From the NCBI GenBank assembly GCA_002727395.1, contig PBWY01000039.1, positions 1 through 8,372 on the forward strand: a stretch of 8,372 bases of DNA, in the 5' to 3' direction. Made by a program: the position numbers and the translations under genes. Source of the stretch: Rhodospirillales bacterium (GTDB lineage Bacteria; Pseudomonadota; Alphaproteobacteria; MPNO01; UBA2964). Under the pieces are notes generated by a model. It did no database searches. It had not been told where the DNA came from and was given only the letters and a program-made list of their open reading frames with translations. Shown here piece after piece: positions 1-5,849 of the stretch; positions within the stretch are counted from its first letter, which is position 1, and the number at the start of each line of letters is the position of its first letter.

Positions 1-76
1 AGGAAACAATTTCCGAAAATACTTTACGAGACCGCTCGTTTAGTTCACCAATTATGTTTCTTTGGTTGGAATTCAT
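1..76 (-). CDS. hrcA: Heat-inducible transcription repressor HrcA, N-terminal fragment (runs off the left edge)
   Basis: Only the first 25 codons are visible, read from an ATG at 76-74 on the minus strand. Residues 11-25 read ELNERSRKVFSEIVS, which matches the conserved start of the HrcA winged-helix DNA-binding domain (LNERSRxxFxxIV). HrcA represses the groESL and dnaK operons by binding CIRCE elements, and in alphaproteobacteria it is commonly next to grpE and divergent from rph, as here. The rest of the protein lies outside the window, so intactness cannot be judged. No good Shine-Dalgarno sequence is seen before the ATG. The identification rests on a short but distinctive motif plus the conserved divergent position relative to rph. 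Confidence 0.85.
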   Translation of the reverse strand, partial: MNSNQRNIIGELNERSRKVFSEIVS

Positions 77-120
77 TGTTTTTTCTGGACCAAAAACTTA
101 TTTCTGGTCTTCTACGATTA

Positions 121-150
121 TCCATAGAATGTAATGTTGCAATTTTTCAA
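121..150 (-). promoter_or_regulatory. Possible hrcA promoter
   Basis: Read on the minus strand, TTGAAA (150-145) matches five of six bases of the sigma-70 -35 consensus. It is followed, after 18 bases, by TATGGA (126-121), a weaker three-of-six match to the -10 box. Transcription would start near 114, giving hrcA a leader of roughly 40 bases. The -10 is poor, and a heat-shock sigma factor promoter cannot be ruled in or out by eye. The palindrome at 149-172 would touch the upstream edge of the -35 box. Confidence 0.25.
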
Positions 151-172
151 CGTCAATAAGCTGATTGAAGTT
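149..172. repeat. 24-bp imperfect palindrome, candidate operator
   Basis: The left arm AACGTCAAT (149-157) and right arm ATTGAAGTT (164-172) are reverse complements with one mismatch. The centre holds AGCT (159-162), so 10 of the 12 possible base pairs match around one dyad axis. The position between two divergent genes, touching a possible hrcA -35 box, suits an operator for a dimeric regulator. It does not match CIRCE in sequence or geometry. Chance occurrence in AT-rich DNA is possible. Confidence 0.35.
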
Positions 173-239
173 AAGTGCTAGTGGACGCCGTTGTTTATTC
201 ACGTTAGCTTTCAACATTTAGCTTATTGTTTTCAGAAGT

Positions 240-244
240 AGGAG
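240..244 (+). promoter_or_regulatory. Ribosome binding site of rph
   Basis: AGGAG lies ten bases before the ATG at 255. It is one of only two clear Shine-Dalgarno sequences in the window, and it supports that ATG as the rph start. Confidence 0.7.
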
Positions 245-254
245 CTTTATTCAA

Positions 255-974
255 ATGAGCACCCGTCCCTCAGGTCGCAAAGCTGACGAAATGAGAAAAG
301 TCAGCCTTGAACCAAAATTTAGCCCTTATGCCGAGGGGTCTTGTCTAACAAAGTTCGGGAATACCCACGTTCTATGCACAGCATCAATAGAAGAAAAAGT
401 TCCGCCATTTTTACGCAATTCTGGCACCGGTTGGATTACCGCCGAATATGGGATGCTGCCACGATCTACTCACACTCGCACTGCGCGGGAAGCCGCAAGA
501 GGAAAACAAAGTGGGAGGACACAAGAAATACAGCGGCTTATTGGAAGGTCTCTACGGGCAGTAACAGACTTATCATTGATGGGCGAGAGACAAATTCGGA
601 TCGATTGTGATGTAATTCAAGCAGACGGTGGAACCCGCACGGCCTCTATCACCGGTGCTTGGGTTGCTTTGCACTATGCTCTCTCAAAATTGGTAAAAGA
701 CGGGCAACTTGATCAAGTCCCCCTGAAAGATTCTGTTGGTGCCGTTTCCTGTGGAATATTTCAGGGCGTGGCCACGCTAGACCTAGACTACCCGGAAGAC
801 TCCAATGCAGACGCAGATACCAACTATGTTTTAACGGGCAGTGGCGGTATTGTAGAAATTCAAGGCACCGCTGAAAAGAAACCATTTAGTCGCGAACTCC
901 TTGATGAACTTTTAGACCTTGCCTACAAGGGAATCGGAGAATTAACAAAACTACAAAAAAATGCTTTGTTGTAA
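255..974 (+). CDS. rph: Ribonuclease PH
   Basis: RNase PH is a phosphate-dependent 3'-to-5' exoribonuclease that trims the 3' ends of tRNA precursors in the cytoplasm, releasing nucleoside diphosphates. The 239-residue product has the family's usual length. Signature blocks in order are RPSGR (4-8), GNTHVLCTASIEEKVPPFLR (35-54), GWITAEYGMLPRSTHTR (59-75), GRTQEIQRLIGRSLRAV (87-103, holding phosphate-binding arginines), the QADGGTRTASITGA block (122-135), the acidic DLDYPEDSNADADTN segment (176-190) with the metal-binding aspartates, and EIQGTAE (201-207). The ATG has a good AGGAG upstream. The gene is first in a run with rdgB, which starts 14 bases after its TAA stop. All key motifs are present, so the enzyme should be active. 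Confidence 0.97.
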   Translation: MSTRPSGRKADEMRKVSLEPKFSPYAEGSCLTKFGNTHVLCTASIEEKVPPFLRNSGTGWITAEYGMLPRSTHTRTAREAARGKQSGRTQEIQRLIGRSLRAVTDLSLMGERQIRIDCDVIQADGGTRTASITGAWVALHYALSKLVKDGQLDQVPLKDSVGAVSCGIFQGVATLDLDYPEDSNADADTNYVLTGSGGIVEIQGTAEKKPFSRELLDELLDLAYKGIGELTKLQKNALL

Positions 975-988
975 TGATTTGATCAAAA

Positions 989-1594
989 ATGAGCAAACAC
1001 CGAAAATTTTTAGGTTCTAAAATTGTCATTGCAAGCCACAATTCGGGCAAAGTGGTTGAAATTGAGGATTTATTAAAACCACACGGAATAAAGTGTCTTT
1101 CCGCAGCAGATCTTAATTTAGATGAACCAGTGGAGAATGGAAAAACATTTACAGCTAATGCCGAAATTAAGGCTCGTGCCGCCTCATTATCCACTAAACA
1201 AGTCTCTCTCTCTGACGACTCCGGTTTAGTAATTCCCTCAATAAATGGAGACCCGGGAATTTATTCGGCTCGTTGGGCTGGAAAAGATAAAGATTTTAAT
1301 CTTGCGATGCGCCTCGTGGAAAAACGACTCCAAAATGTTTCAGACAGACGGGCTTATTTTTTTGCTGCCCTCGCCTTATATTGGCCGGACGGTCATTGTG
1401 AAACTTTCACGGGGCGCATTGATGGAGAACTAACCTGGCCACCCCGGGGTAAATTAGGGTTTGGTTATGACCCTATATTTATCCCCGCTGGTTTTAAAAA
1501 AACATTCGGTGAAATCGAACCTGCACTAAAACACACCATAAGCCATCGTTCAAAAGCGTTTGCAAAACTAGTAGAATTTTGTTTTGCCCAATAA
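989..1594 (+). CDS. rdgB: dITP/XTP pyrophosphatase (RdgB/HAM1 family)
   Basis: The enzyme hydrolyses dITP, ITP and XTP to the monophosphate plus pyrophosphate, keeping deaminated purines out of DNA and RNA. The 201-residue product matches the usual length of about 200. Family motifs seen are SHNSGK (16-21, nucleotide phosphate binding), SDDSGL (75-80, with the metal-binding and catalytic aspartates), PGIYSARWAG (89-98), WPPRGKLGFGYDPIF (150-164) and SHRSKAF (185-191). The ATG at 989 is the only reasonable start because an in-frame TGA lies just upstream; no clear Shine-Dalgarno sequence precedes it, so translational coupling to rph is plausible. Its 3' end overlaps the proposed hemW start by 11 bases. 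Confidence 0.96.
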   Translation: MSKHRKFLGSKIVIASHNSGKVVEIEDLLKPHGIKCLSAADLNLDEPVENGKTFTANAEIKARAASLSTKQVSLSDDSGLVIPSINGDPGIYSARWAGKDKDFNLAMRLVEKRLQNVSDRRAYFFAALALYWPDGHCETFTGRIDGELTWPPRGKLGFGYDPIFIPAGFKKTFGEIEPALKHTISHRSKAFAKLVEFCFAQ

Positions 1595-2765
1595 AAAACC
1601 ATCTGAATTAACATCAAGCGACGAGATCGCTCTTTATATTCATTGGCCTTTTTGTATATCTCGCTGTCCATATTGTGATTTTAACGCTCATGTGCGCCCA
1701 AATATAGAACAACCGGATTGGGGCAAAGCTTTATTATCAGAGTTGGAGTATTGGGCTAAAAACACGCCTAAAAGAAAAATAAAAAGTATTTTTTTTGGCG
1801 GCGGGACGCCATCATTGATGGAACCCTCTATTGCTGCTGACATAAAAGACAAAGCATCCAAACTTTGGACCTTAGAAAACGAAACTGAAATCACTTTTGA
1901 AGCTAACCCCACATCAGTAGAGATCAAAAATTTTCGGGAATTTCGTAGTGCTGGTTTAAATCGTGTTTCAATCGGCTTGCAGGCATTAGATGACAACGCA
2001 TTAAAATTTCTAGGAAGAAAACACAGTCGAAAAGTTGGTATTTTAGCCATCGAGTTGGCAAACAAAATTTTTCCCCGTTACTCATTTGATTTGATTTATG
2101 GGCGCCCTCAACAAACCACGACTGATTGGAAATCTGAATTACATTAGGCTATTCAGATGGCAGCGGGTCACTTATCTCTTTATCAATTAACGATAGAAAA
2201 GGGTACACCCTTTTATGCCGAGGCAAAATCCGGAACCTTGATGCTTCCCGATGAAGAAGTCAGCTCCATGTTATTTCAGATTACCCAAGATATCTGTGAG
2301 CAAAAAGGCCTTCTATCATATGAAATCTCAAACCATGCACGACCTGGACAAGAATGCATACACAACCTCACATATTGGACCGGTGGAGACTATATCGGGG
2401 TAGGTCCCGGCGCACACGGGAGAATTACCATAGGTAATGAGACCTATGAAACAGAGCAGGCTCCGGGGCCCGAAACATGGTTTGCCGCTGTTAGAAAAAA
2501 GGGTCATGCGACCCGAAAATATAAAAAAATTAATTTGAATGCCAGGATTGATGAAATTTTACTCATGGGATTAAGACTTACCAACGGGATATCGCGGGAA
2601 CATTTTATAAAGCGTACCGGAGTGGAATTTGAAGATGCCCTAAATCCAAAACGCTTGAGGCCACTTTTAGTTGAAGATTATCTCGTCTTGGATGAAAAGG
2701 GTTTAAGGGCCACTAAAAAGGGACTCTTGCGGCTCAACTCAGTTTTAGCTGCAATGCTGAGCTAA
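1584..2765 (+). pseudogene. hemW: HemW-like radical SAM heme chaperone gene interrupted by an in-frame amber codon
   Basis: HemW is a radical SAM protein related to oxygen-independent coproporphyrinogen oxidase (HemN) that binds heme and is thought to deliver it to target proteins. The reading frame spans 393 codon positions, close to the usual 380 or so, which fits HemW and not the longer HemN. Part 1 (codons 1-187) has HWPFCISRCPYCDF with C24, C28 and C31 for the 4Fe-4S cluster, FGGGTPSL (71-78), EANPTS (106-111), GLNRVSIGLQ (124-133) and FDLIYGRPQQT. Codon 188 is TAG (2145-2147). The same frame then continues with HLSLYQLTIEKGTPF, YEISNHARPGQE, NLTYWTGGDYIGVGPGAHGR and an intact C-terminus to TAA, so no base is gained or lost. 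The start is TTG at 1584, the only upstream option because a TAG blocks the frame at 1572. Truncation would remove the substrate-binding half. The gene is either recently broken, misread by sequencing, or rescued by suppression. Confidence 0.85.
2145..2147 (+). other. In-frame amber codon inside hemW
   Basis: The codon order around the site is GAA TTA CAT TAG GCT ATT CAG ATG, encoding ELH-stop-AIQM. HemW relatives, as I recall them, have a pattern such as ELRQAL just before HLSLYQLTIE, which puts glutamine at the TAG. A single C-to-T change (CAG to TAG) would explain it. Both flanking segments are otherwise free of lesions. Confidence 0.8.
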
Positions 2766-2790
2766 TTCGTATTTATTCCATTTATATACC

Positions 2791-4230
2791 TTACTTGATA
2801 TTTTTTTCCGATGTTTTTGAGACTGAAAATGAAATTGGGGAGGGGCTCACTACCTCTACACCTTTCGGACTTACTTCCATCACAGAAAACATATGTTGGA
2901 CGGTGCCAGAGGGCCGAAGCCTAAACAAACCTGTACTTCCGTAAAATCCATTTTCACCAGTAAGCTTTTCCAAGATAAAACCTTTAGCCCCCTCCTTAGC
3001 TTTGATGGAGCTTAACGCTATGGCATCATAGGCTAAAGCGCTCAACTGATGTGGTGATTTTTTAAACACAGAGGCAAAACGCCTCACAAAGTTTGAAAAG
3101 GGTTGGGGTGAAAGACCCGCATACCATGCACCGGCTAATGAAGGTTCTTTTATCAGAGAGGGTGATGACCAGTCATGAATGCCAATAAACTTTACCTCCT
3201 TACTGTTGATTTCATAATAAGAGAGTAATGATACTATCGTTTTTAATTCTTTTCCTGTCTCCGGTATCAAAACAGCGTCAAAAGGCAACGATCCTAATAC
3301 TGTTTTTTCTTGAAGTTTTTTTAAAATTCTTTTGGATATTGGATCATTCTTTTCCTCCAAAATATTTCTTTTTAAAATTAATGCCTCTCTCCGTGTTTGA
3401 AATTCACCCAACCTTTTAATTGCACCGGTAATAGAATTTGTATTACGTAAATAACGCTCACAGCTTACAAAAGTTCCGCCAAAAATTTTTACAGTTTTCT
3501 TATAATCAGCCAAAATTTTTTCACCAAATTTTCCCCGAGGAATCAAAGCAGCAAACTTCTTGACCCCCTTTGAAGCCGCATAACCAACAATACGACTCAA
3601 GCGATCCTCCGGCAGAAACCCAAAAACAAATGTTCCTTCCGCTGCAACAGTGATGTCATTGGTGAATGATATTAAATTAATTGATGCCTCAGCTGCTAGA
3701 GGTCCTACTTCTTTTGTTGCTTTCCCAAAAACAGGCCCTATCAGCAATCTAGCCCCAGAATCAATTGCACCTTGCGCCGCCGCTTTAGCACCTTCAGGGG
3801 TGCCCCTAGTATCTCTAGGAAGAACCACAAATTTATCATTGGCGCCATCAAAAATCGCCAAAAGACCTGCTTCCATCATTTTTTTACCCAAGGCGGCATT
3901 GGGTCCTGATAATGGCAGTAATAAGCCGACTCTCACCTGATCTGAAATACTTTTCGGTGGTTTTAATTTTACTACTTGATTTTCGGGGGAGCTCCGGGAG
4001 AAAAAACTTTGGATGCCGGCCGATGTAGTAGAGCTTGACGCAGTGCCTGTTTTAGATGGTGATAAAATAAATGTTTTTGCCCCTTGCGCACTAACTAGCG
4101 GGCTTTTACCCTTGTGAGGTTCGCAAGCAGTGAGGATCATCAAAATTAATACACCAAATAACTTGAAATATACTACAGCGGATGGTGGCAAATTCGGTTT
4201 AAAAAATTGAAATCGGTATAAAAAATACAT
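2791..4230 (-). CDS. LpoA-like penicillin-binding protein activator, lipoprotein with periplasmic-binding-protein fold
   Basis: The 479-residue product has a hydrophobic signal segment and lipobox LTAC, with C36 as the lipid-modified cysteine. A Ser/Thr/Gly-rich linker follows (about 40-95), then a type 1 periplasmic-binding-protein domain from about 98 to the end. The domain opens with VRVGLLLPLSGPNAALGKKMMEAG and contains RLLIGPVFG (161-169), as in the Peripla_BP_6/LppC group. E. coli LpoA activates PBP1A from the outer membrane; activity on PBPs here is inferred from the family name and from the neighbouring rsmI and DolP-like genes. No ABC transporter genes are nearby, which argues against a plain solute-binding role. 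The ATG at 4230 leaves a long 20-residue stretch before the signal core; a TTG at 4191 (codon 14) would give a more typical signal peptide, so the start is uncertain. The gene converges on hemW with 25 bases between stops. Confidence 0.8.
   Translation of the reverse strand: MYFLYRFQFFKPNLPPSAVVYFKLFGVLILMILTACEPHKGKSPLVSAQGAKTFILSPSKTGTASSSTTSAGIQSFFSRSSPENQVVKLKPPKSISDQVRVGLLLPLSGPNAALGKKMMEAGLLAIFDGANDKFVVLPRDTRGTPEGAKAAAQGAIDSGARLLIGPVFGKATKEVGPLAAEASINLISFTNDITVAAEGTFVFGFLPEDRLSRIVGYAASKGVKKFAALIPRGKFGEKILADYKKTVKIFGGTFVSCERYLRNTNSITGAIKRLGEFQTRREALILKRNILEEKNDPISKRILKKLQEKTVLGSLPFDAVLIPETGKELKTIVSLLSYYEINSKEVKFIGIHDWSSPSLIKEPSLAGAWYAGLSPQPFSNFVRRFASVFKKSPHQLSALAYDAIALSSIKAKEGAKGFILEKLTGENGFYGSTGLFRLRPSGTVQHMFSVMEVSPKGVEVVSPSPISFSVSKTSEKNIK
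4217..4222 (+). promoter_or_regulatory. Possible -10 box for rsmI
   Basis: TATAAA matches five of six bases of the -10 consensus and sits 19 bases before the rsmI TTG, implying a very short leader. No good -35 box is seen 16-18 bases upstream. If the LpoA-like gene starts at 4230 the box lies inside its coding sequence; if that gene starts at the TTG at 4191 it is intergenic. It could also be chance in AT-rich DNA. Confidence 0.25.
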
Positions 4231-4241
4231 GAGTCAAATCG

Positions 4242-5129
4242 TTGGAAAAATCTATAGGCGCGCTTTTAGAGGACAAACTACGGAATACCACTGTCGAACC
4301 AGGACTTCATATCGTTTCAACACCTATCGGCAATTTAAATGATATCACCGTCCGTGCAATCGCTGTGTTGCGCTCTTCAGACGCTATAGCATGCGAAGAC
4401 ACAAGAGTTACAGCGAGAATTAAATCTGAGTTTAACTTGACTGCTCCCTTAATTTCATATCACGAACATAATGCTCATAAAGTAACTTCAAAAATTATAA
4501 AACTTTTAAAATCTGGCAAAATTGTGGCGTTAGTTTCAGATGCCGGCACCCCATTAATTTCTGATCCAGGCTATAAACTAGTTAATGCAGCTATAGAAAA
4601 CAATGTGATGGTCATTCCAGTACCTGGTGCTTCAGCTTTATTGGCCGCGCTCAGCACTTCAGGGCTACCAACAAACAGATTTTTATTCGGGGGCTTTCTG
4701 CCAAAAAAAACACTTGGGCGTAGAAAAGCTTTAGAGCATGTTGCCAAAGCTGGATCAACATTGGTTTTTTTTGAGTCTCCTAACCGTTTAATTAAGTCTT
4801 TATCAGATATGATTGATATTTTAGGGAACCGAGATGCTATAATAGCCCGAGAACTAACCAAAAGACATGAAGAAATCTTGAGGGGAAGTCTAAAATTTCT
4901 AGTTAAAAATATTGAAGATAACCGGTTGCCGAGGGGAGAAGTAACCGTCGTAATTGGCCCGGAACAGAATAATAAAAGCCTGCCACAAGACCAAATAGAC
5001 CGGATTCTGATAGAATCTTTGGGCAAACACAGTGTCAAAACTGCGGTTGACGCTGTAGCGTTGGAAACGAATCTGCCGCGCAGATCCCTCTACCAAAGAG
5101 CAATTTTACTTAAATCGGAAAGAGACTAA
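4242..5129 (+). CDS. rsmI: 16S rRNA (cytidine1402-2'-O)-methyltransferase RsmI
   Basis: RsmI uses S-adenosylmethionine to 2'-O-methylate C1402 in the decoding centre of 16S rRNA. The 295-residue product has family-typical length and the tetrapyrrole-methylase-type fold. Motifs are STPIGNLNDIT (26-36), ACEDTR (50-55), SDAGTPLISDPG (99-110), IPVPGAS (125-131), FFESPNRL (176-183) and ARELTKRHEE (202-211). The last 50 or so residues form the small helical C-terminal region of RsmI. The only usable start is the TTG at 4242, since a TGA lies in frame at 4230-4232 and no ATG, GTG or TTG occurs before the first motif. It is divergent from the LpoA-like gene, with starts as little as 11 bases apart, the same gene pair as yraL/lpoA in E. 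coli. The yraN gene that often follows is absent. Confidence 0.96.
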   Translation: MEKSIGALLEDKLRNTTVEPGLHIVSTPIGNLNDITVRAIAVLRSSDAIACEDTRVTARIKSEFNLTAPLISYHEHNAHKVTSKIIKLLKSGKIVALVSDAGTPLISDPGYKLVNAAIENNVMVIPVPGASALLAALSTSGLPTNRFLFGGFLPKKTLGRRKALEHVAKAGSTLVFFESPNRLIKSLSDMIDILGNRDAIIARELTKRHEEILRGSLKFLVKNIEDNRLPRGEVTVVIGPEQNNKSLPQDQIDRILIESLGKHSVKTAVDAVALETNLPRRSLYQRAILLKSERD

Positions 5130-5181
5130 TTATAGAGATAATCCCATAAAATACTTTTTTGCTTTCTAATAAAATTGGATC

Positions 5182-5210
5182 TTGGCACCCAAAAACCAAC
5201 TGTGCAAAAT
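5182..5210 (+). promoter_or_regulatory. Candidate promoter for the BON-domain lipoprotein gene
   Basis: TTGGCA (5182-5187, five of six to the sigma-70 -35) is followed by exactly 17 bases and CAAAAT (5205-5210, four of six to the -10). Transcription would begin near 5217, about 20 bases before the ATG at 5237. It lies in the 107-base gap after rsmI, the largest gap in this plus-strand run. The leading CTTGG could also suit an RpoH-type -35, which cannot be resolved by eye. Confidence 0.4.
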
Positions 5211-5236
5211 GGCTGAGAAAGAAATGGAAATTTGAA

Positions 5237-5845
5237 ATGTTCTTTAAGTCTTTAAAACACACGGCAATTATTGTCACCATCACATGCTTTACAGGTGTTT
5301 TACTCAGTGGTTGTTTTGGCGCGGCCGTGGGAACAGGCGCCTGGGTCGCCAATGCCGTGTCAGACAAACGGGGATTGAAAAACGCCGCCATTGACTTAGG
5401 TATTCGGGCCCGTATCAGTAATTTATGGCTTGATCATAATGAAGAAATAATAACAAGGGCCAACATAGCCGTATTTAACGGGCGCGTCCTATTAACAGGG
5501 TTAGTCTCCAGCGACCAGCTACGCCAGGATGCGGTTCGTTTAGCTTGGAAAGCGGGGGGGGCTAAAGAAGTCATTAATGAATTGGGGGTTTTTAAAGCAA
5601 ATAGTCTCGCAGATTTTACAAGAGATGCTTGGATCTCCGCGCAACTAAAGACCTCCATAGCATTAGACAAAAAAATAGCTGCGATAAACTATTCTATAAA
5701 TGTTGTCAGGGGTACTGTTTACCTTTTAGGTGTTGCTGATACTGCCGATGAACTTGAGCGGGTTTTGAACCATGCGAGACAAATTAATTACGTAAGGCGG
5801 GTTTTGAGCTATGTAATTATAGAAAAAAAAATTCGTCGTGGTTAA
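5237..5845 (+). CDS. Dual BON-domain outer-membrane lipoprotein, DolP-like
   Basis: From the ATG at 5237 the product is 202 residues. It begins with a lysine-bearing n-region, a hydrophobic core and the lipobox LLSGC, with C26 as the lipidated cysteine. After a small Gly/Ala-rich segment come two BON domains: about 50-120 (containing ANIAVFNGRVLLTGLVSSDQ and GGAKEVINELGV) and about 125-200 (containing AWISAQLKTSI, VVRGTVYLLGVADTADE and NYVRRVLSYVII). This order matches E. coli DolP (YraP), which binds anionic phospholipid and supports outer-membrane integrity and BAM function. The upstream rsmI and LpoA-like genes repeat the E. coli yra neighbourhood, which supports orthology, though BON lipoproteins are widespread. 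A TTG at 5159 also opens this frame but would put 26 polar residues ahead of the signal peptide, so I prefer 5237, which has GGA nine bases upstream. Confidence 0.85.
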   Translation: MFFKSLKHTAIIVTITCFTGVLLSGCFGAAVGTGAWVANAVSDKRGLKNAAIDLGIRARISNLWLDHNEEIITRANIAVFNGRVLLTGLVSSDQLRQDAVRLAWKAGGAKEVINELGVFKANSLADFTRDAWISAQLKTSIALDKKIAAINYSINVVRGTVYLLGVADTADELERVLNHARQINYVRRVLSYVIIEKKIRRG

Positions 5846-5849
5846 ACCA

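Larger units (their letters stand above)
77..254. promoter_or_regulatory. Divergent intergenic control region between hrcA and rph
   Basis: These 178 bases separate the two divergent start codons, so they must hold the promoters for hrcA (leftward) and the rph-rdgB-hemW run (rightward). The stretch is AT-rich. It contains the palindrome at 149-172, a possible hrcA promoter at 121-150, and an isolated TAGAAT at 125-130 that could be a rightward -10 box but lacks a convincing -35. A heptamer TTAGCTT occurs twice (204-210 and 218-224) in the rph leader, with no known meaning. No small ORF or structured RNA was recognised. Confidence 0.6.

Noticed and set aside
155..181. CIRCE element in the hrcA-rph gap
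   Set aside because: Only one half-site resembles the consensus (AAGTGCTAG); the other matches two of nine bases at the required spacing.
204..224. Direct repeat TTAGCTT (204-210 and 218-224)
   Set aside because: Seven bases repeated once in AT-rich DNA is easily chance; noted only as part of the intergenic description.
886..1194. Minus-strand ORF across the rph-rdgB junction
   Set aside because: It is antisense to two well-conserved genes, its translation is unlike any family I know, and it has no start signal. Other opposite-strand and alternate-frame ORFs in the window were dismissed for the same reasons.
2140..2160. Frameshift in hemW
   Set aside because: The two halves are in the same reading frame (1584 and 2157 differ by a multiple of three) and homology continues directly across the TAG, so this is a nonsense codon and not an indel.
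2157..2765. Independent second gene starting at ATG 2157
   Set aside because: The sequence from 2157 is the uninterrupted second half of HemW, there is no Shine-Dalgarno before this ATG, and the fragment would lack the radical SAM cluster.
3796..3807. Inverted repeat AGGGG-TG-CCCCT
   Set aside because: It lies inside the LpoA-like coding sequence, has no room for a hairpin loop without opening pairs, and is explained by the encoded residues.
5159..5236. N-terminal extension of the BON lipoprotein from TTG 5159, or a yraN remnant
   Set aside because: The extension is polar and would bury the signal peptide and lipobox; its translation shows no YraN motif. The ATG at 5237 gives a standard lipoprotein signal peptide.
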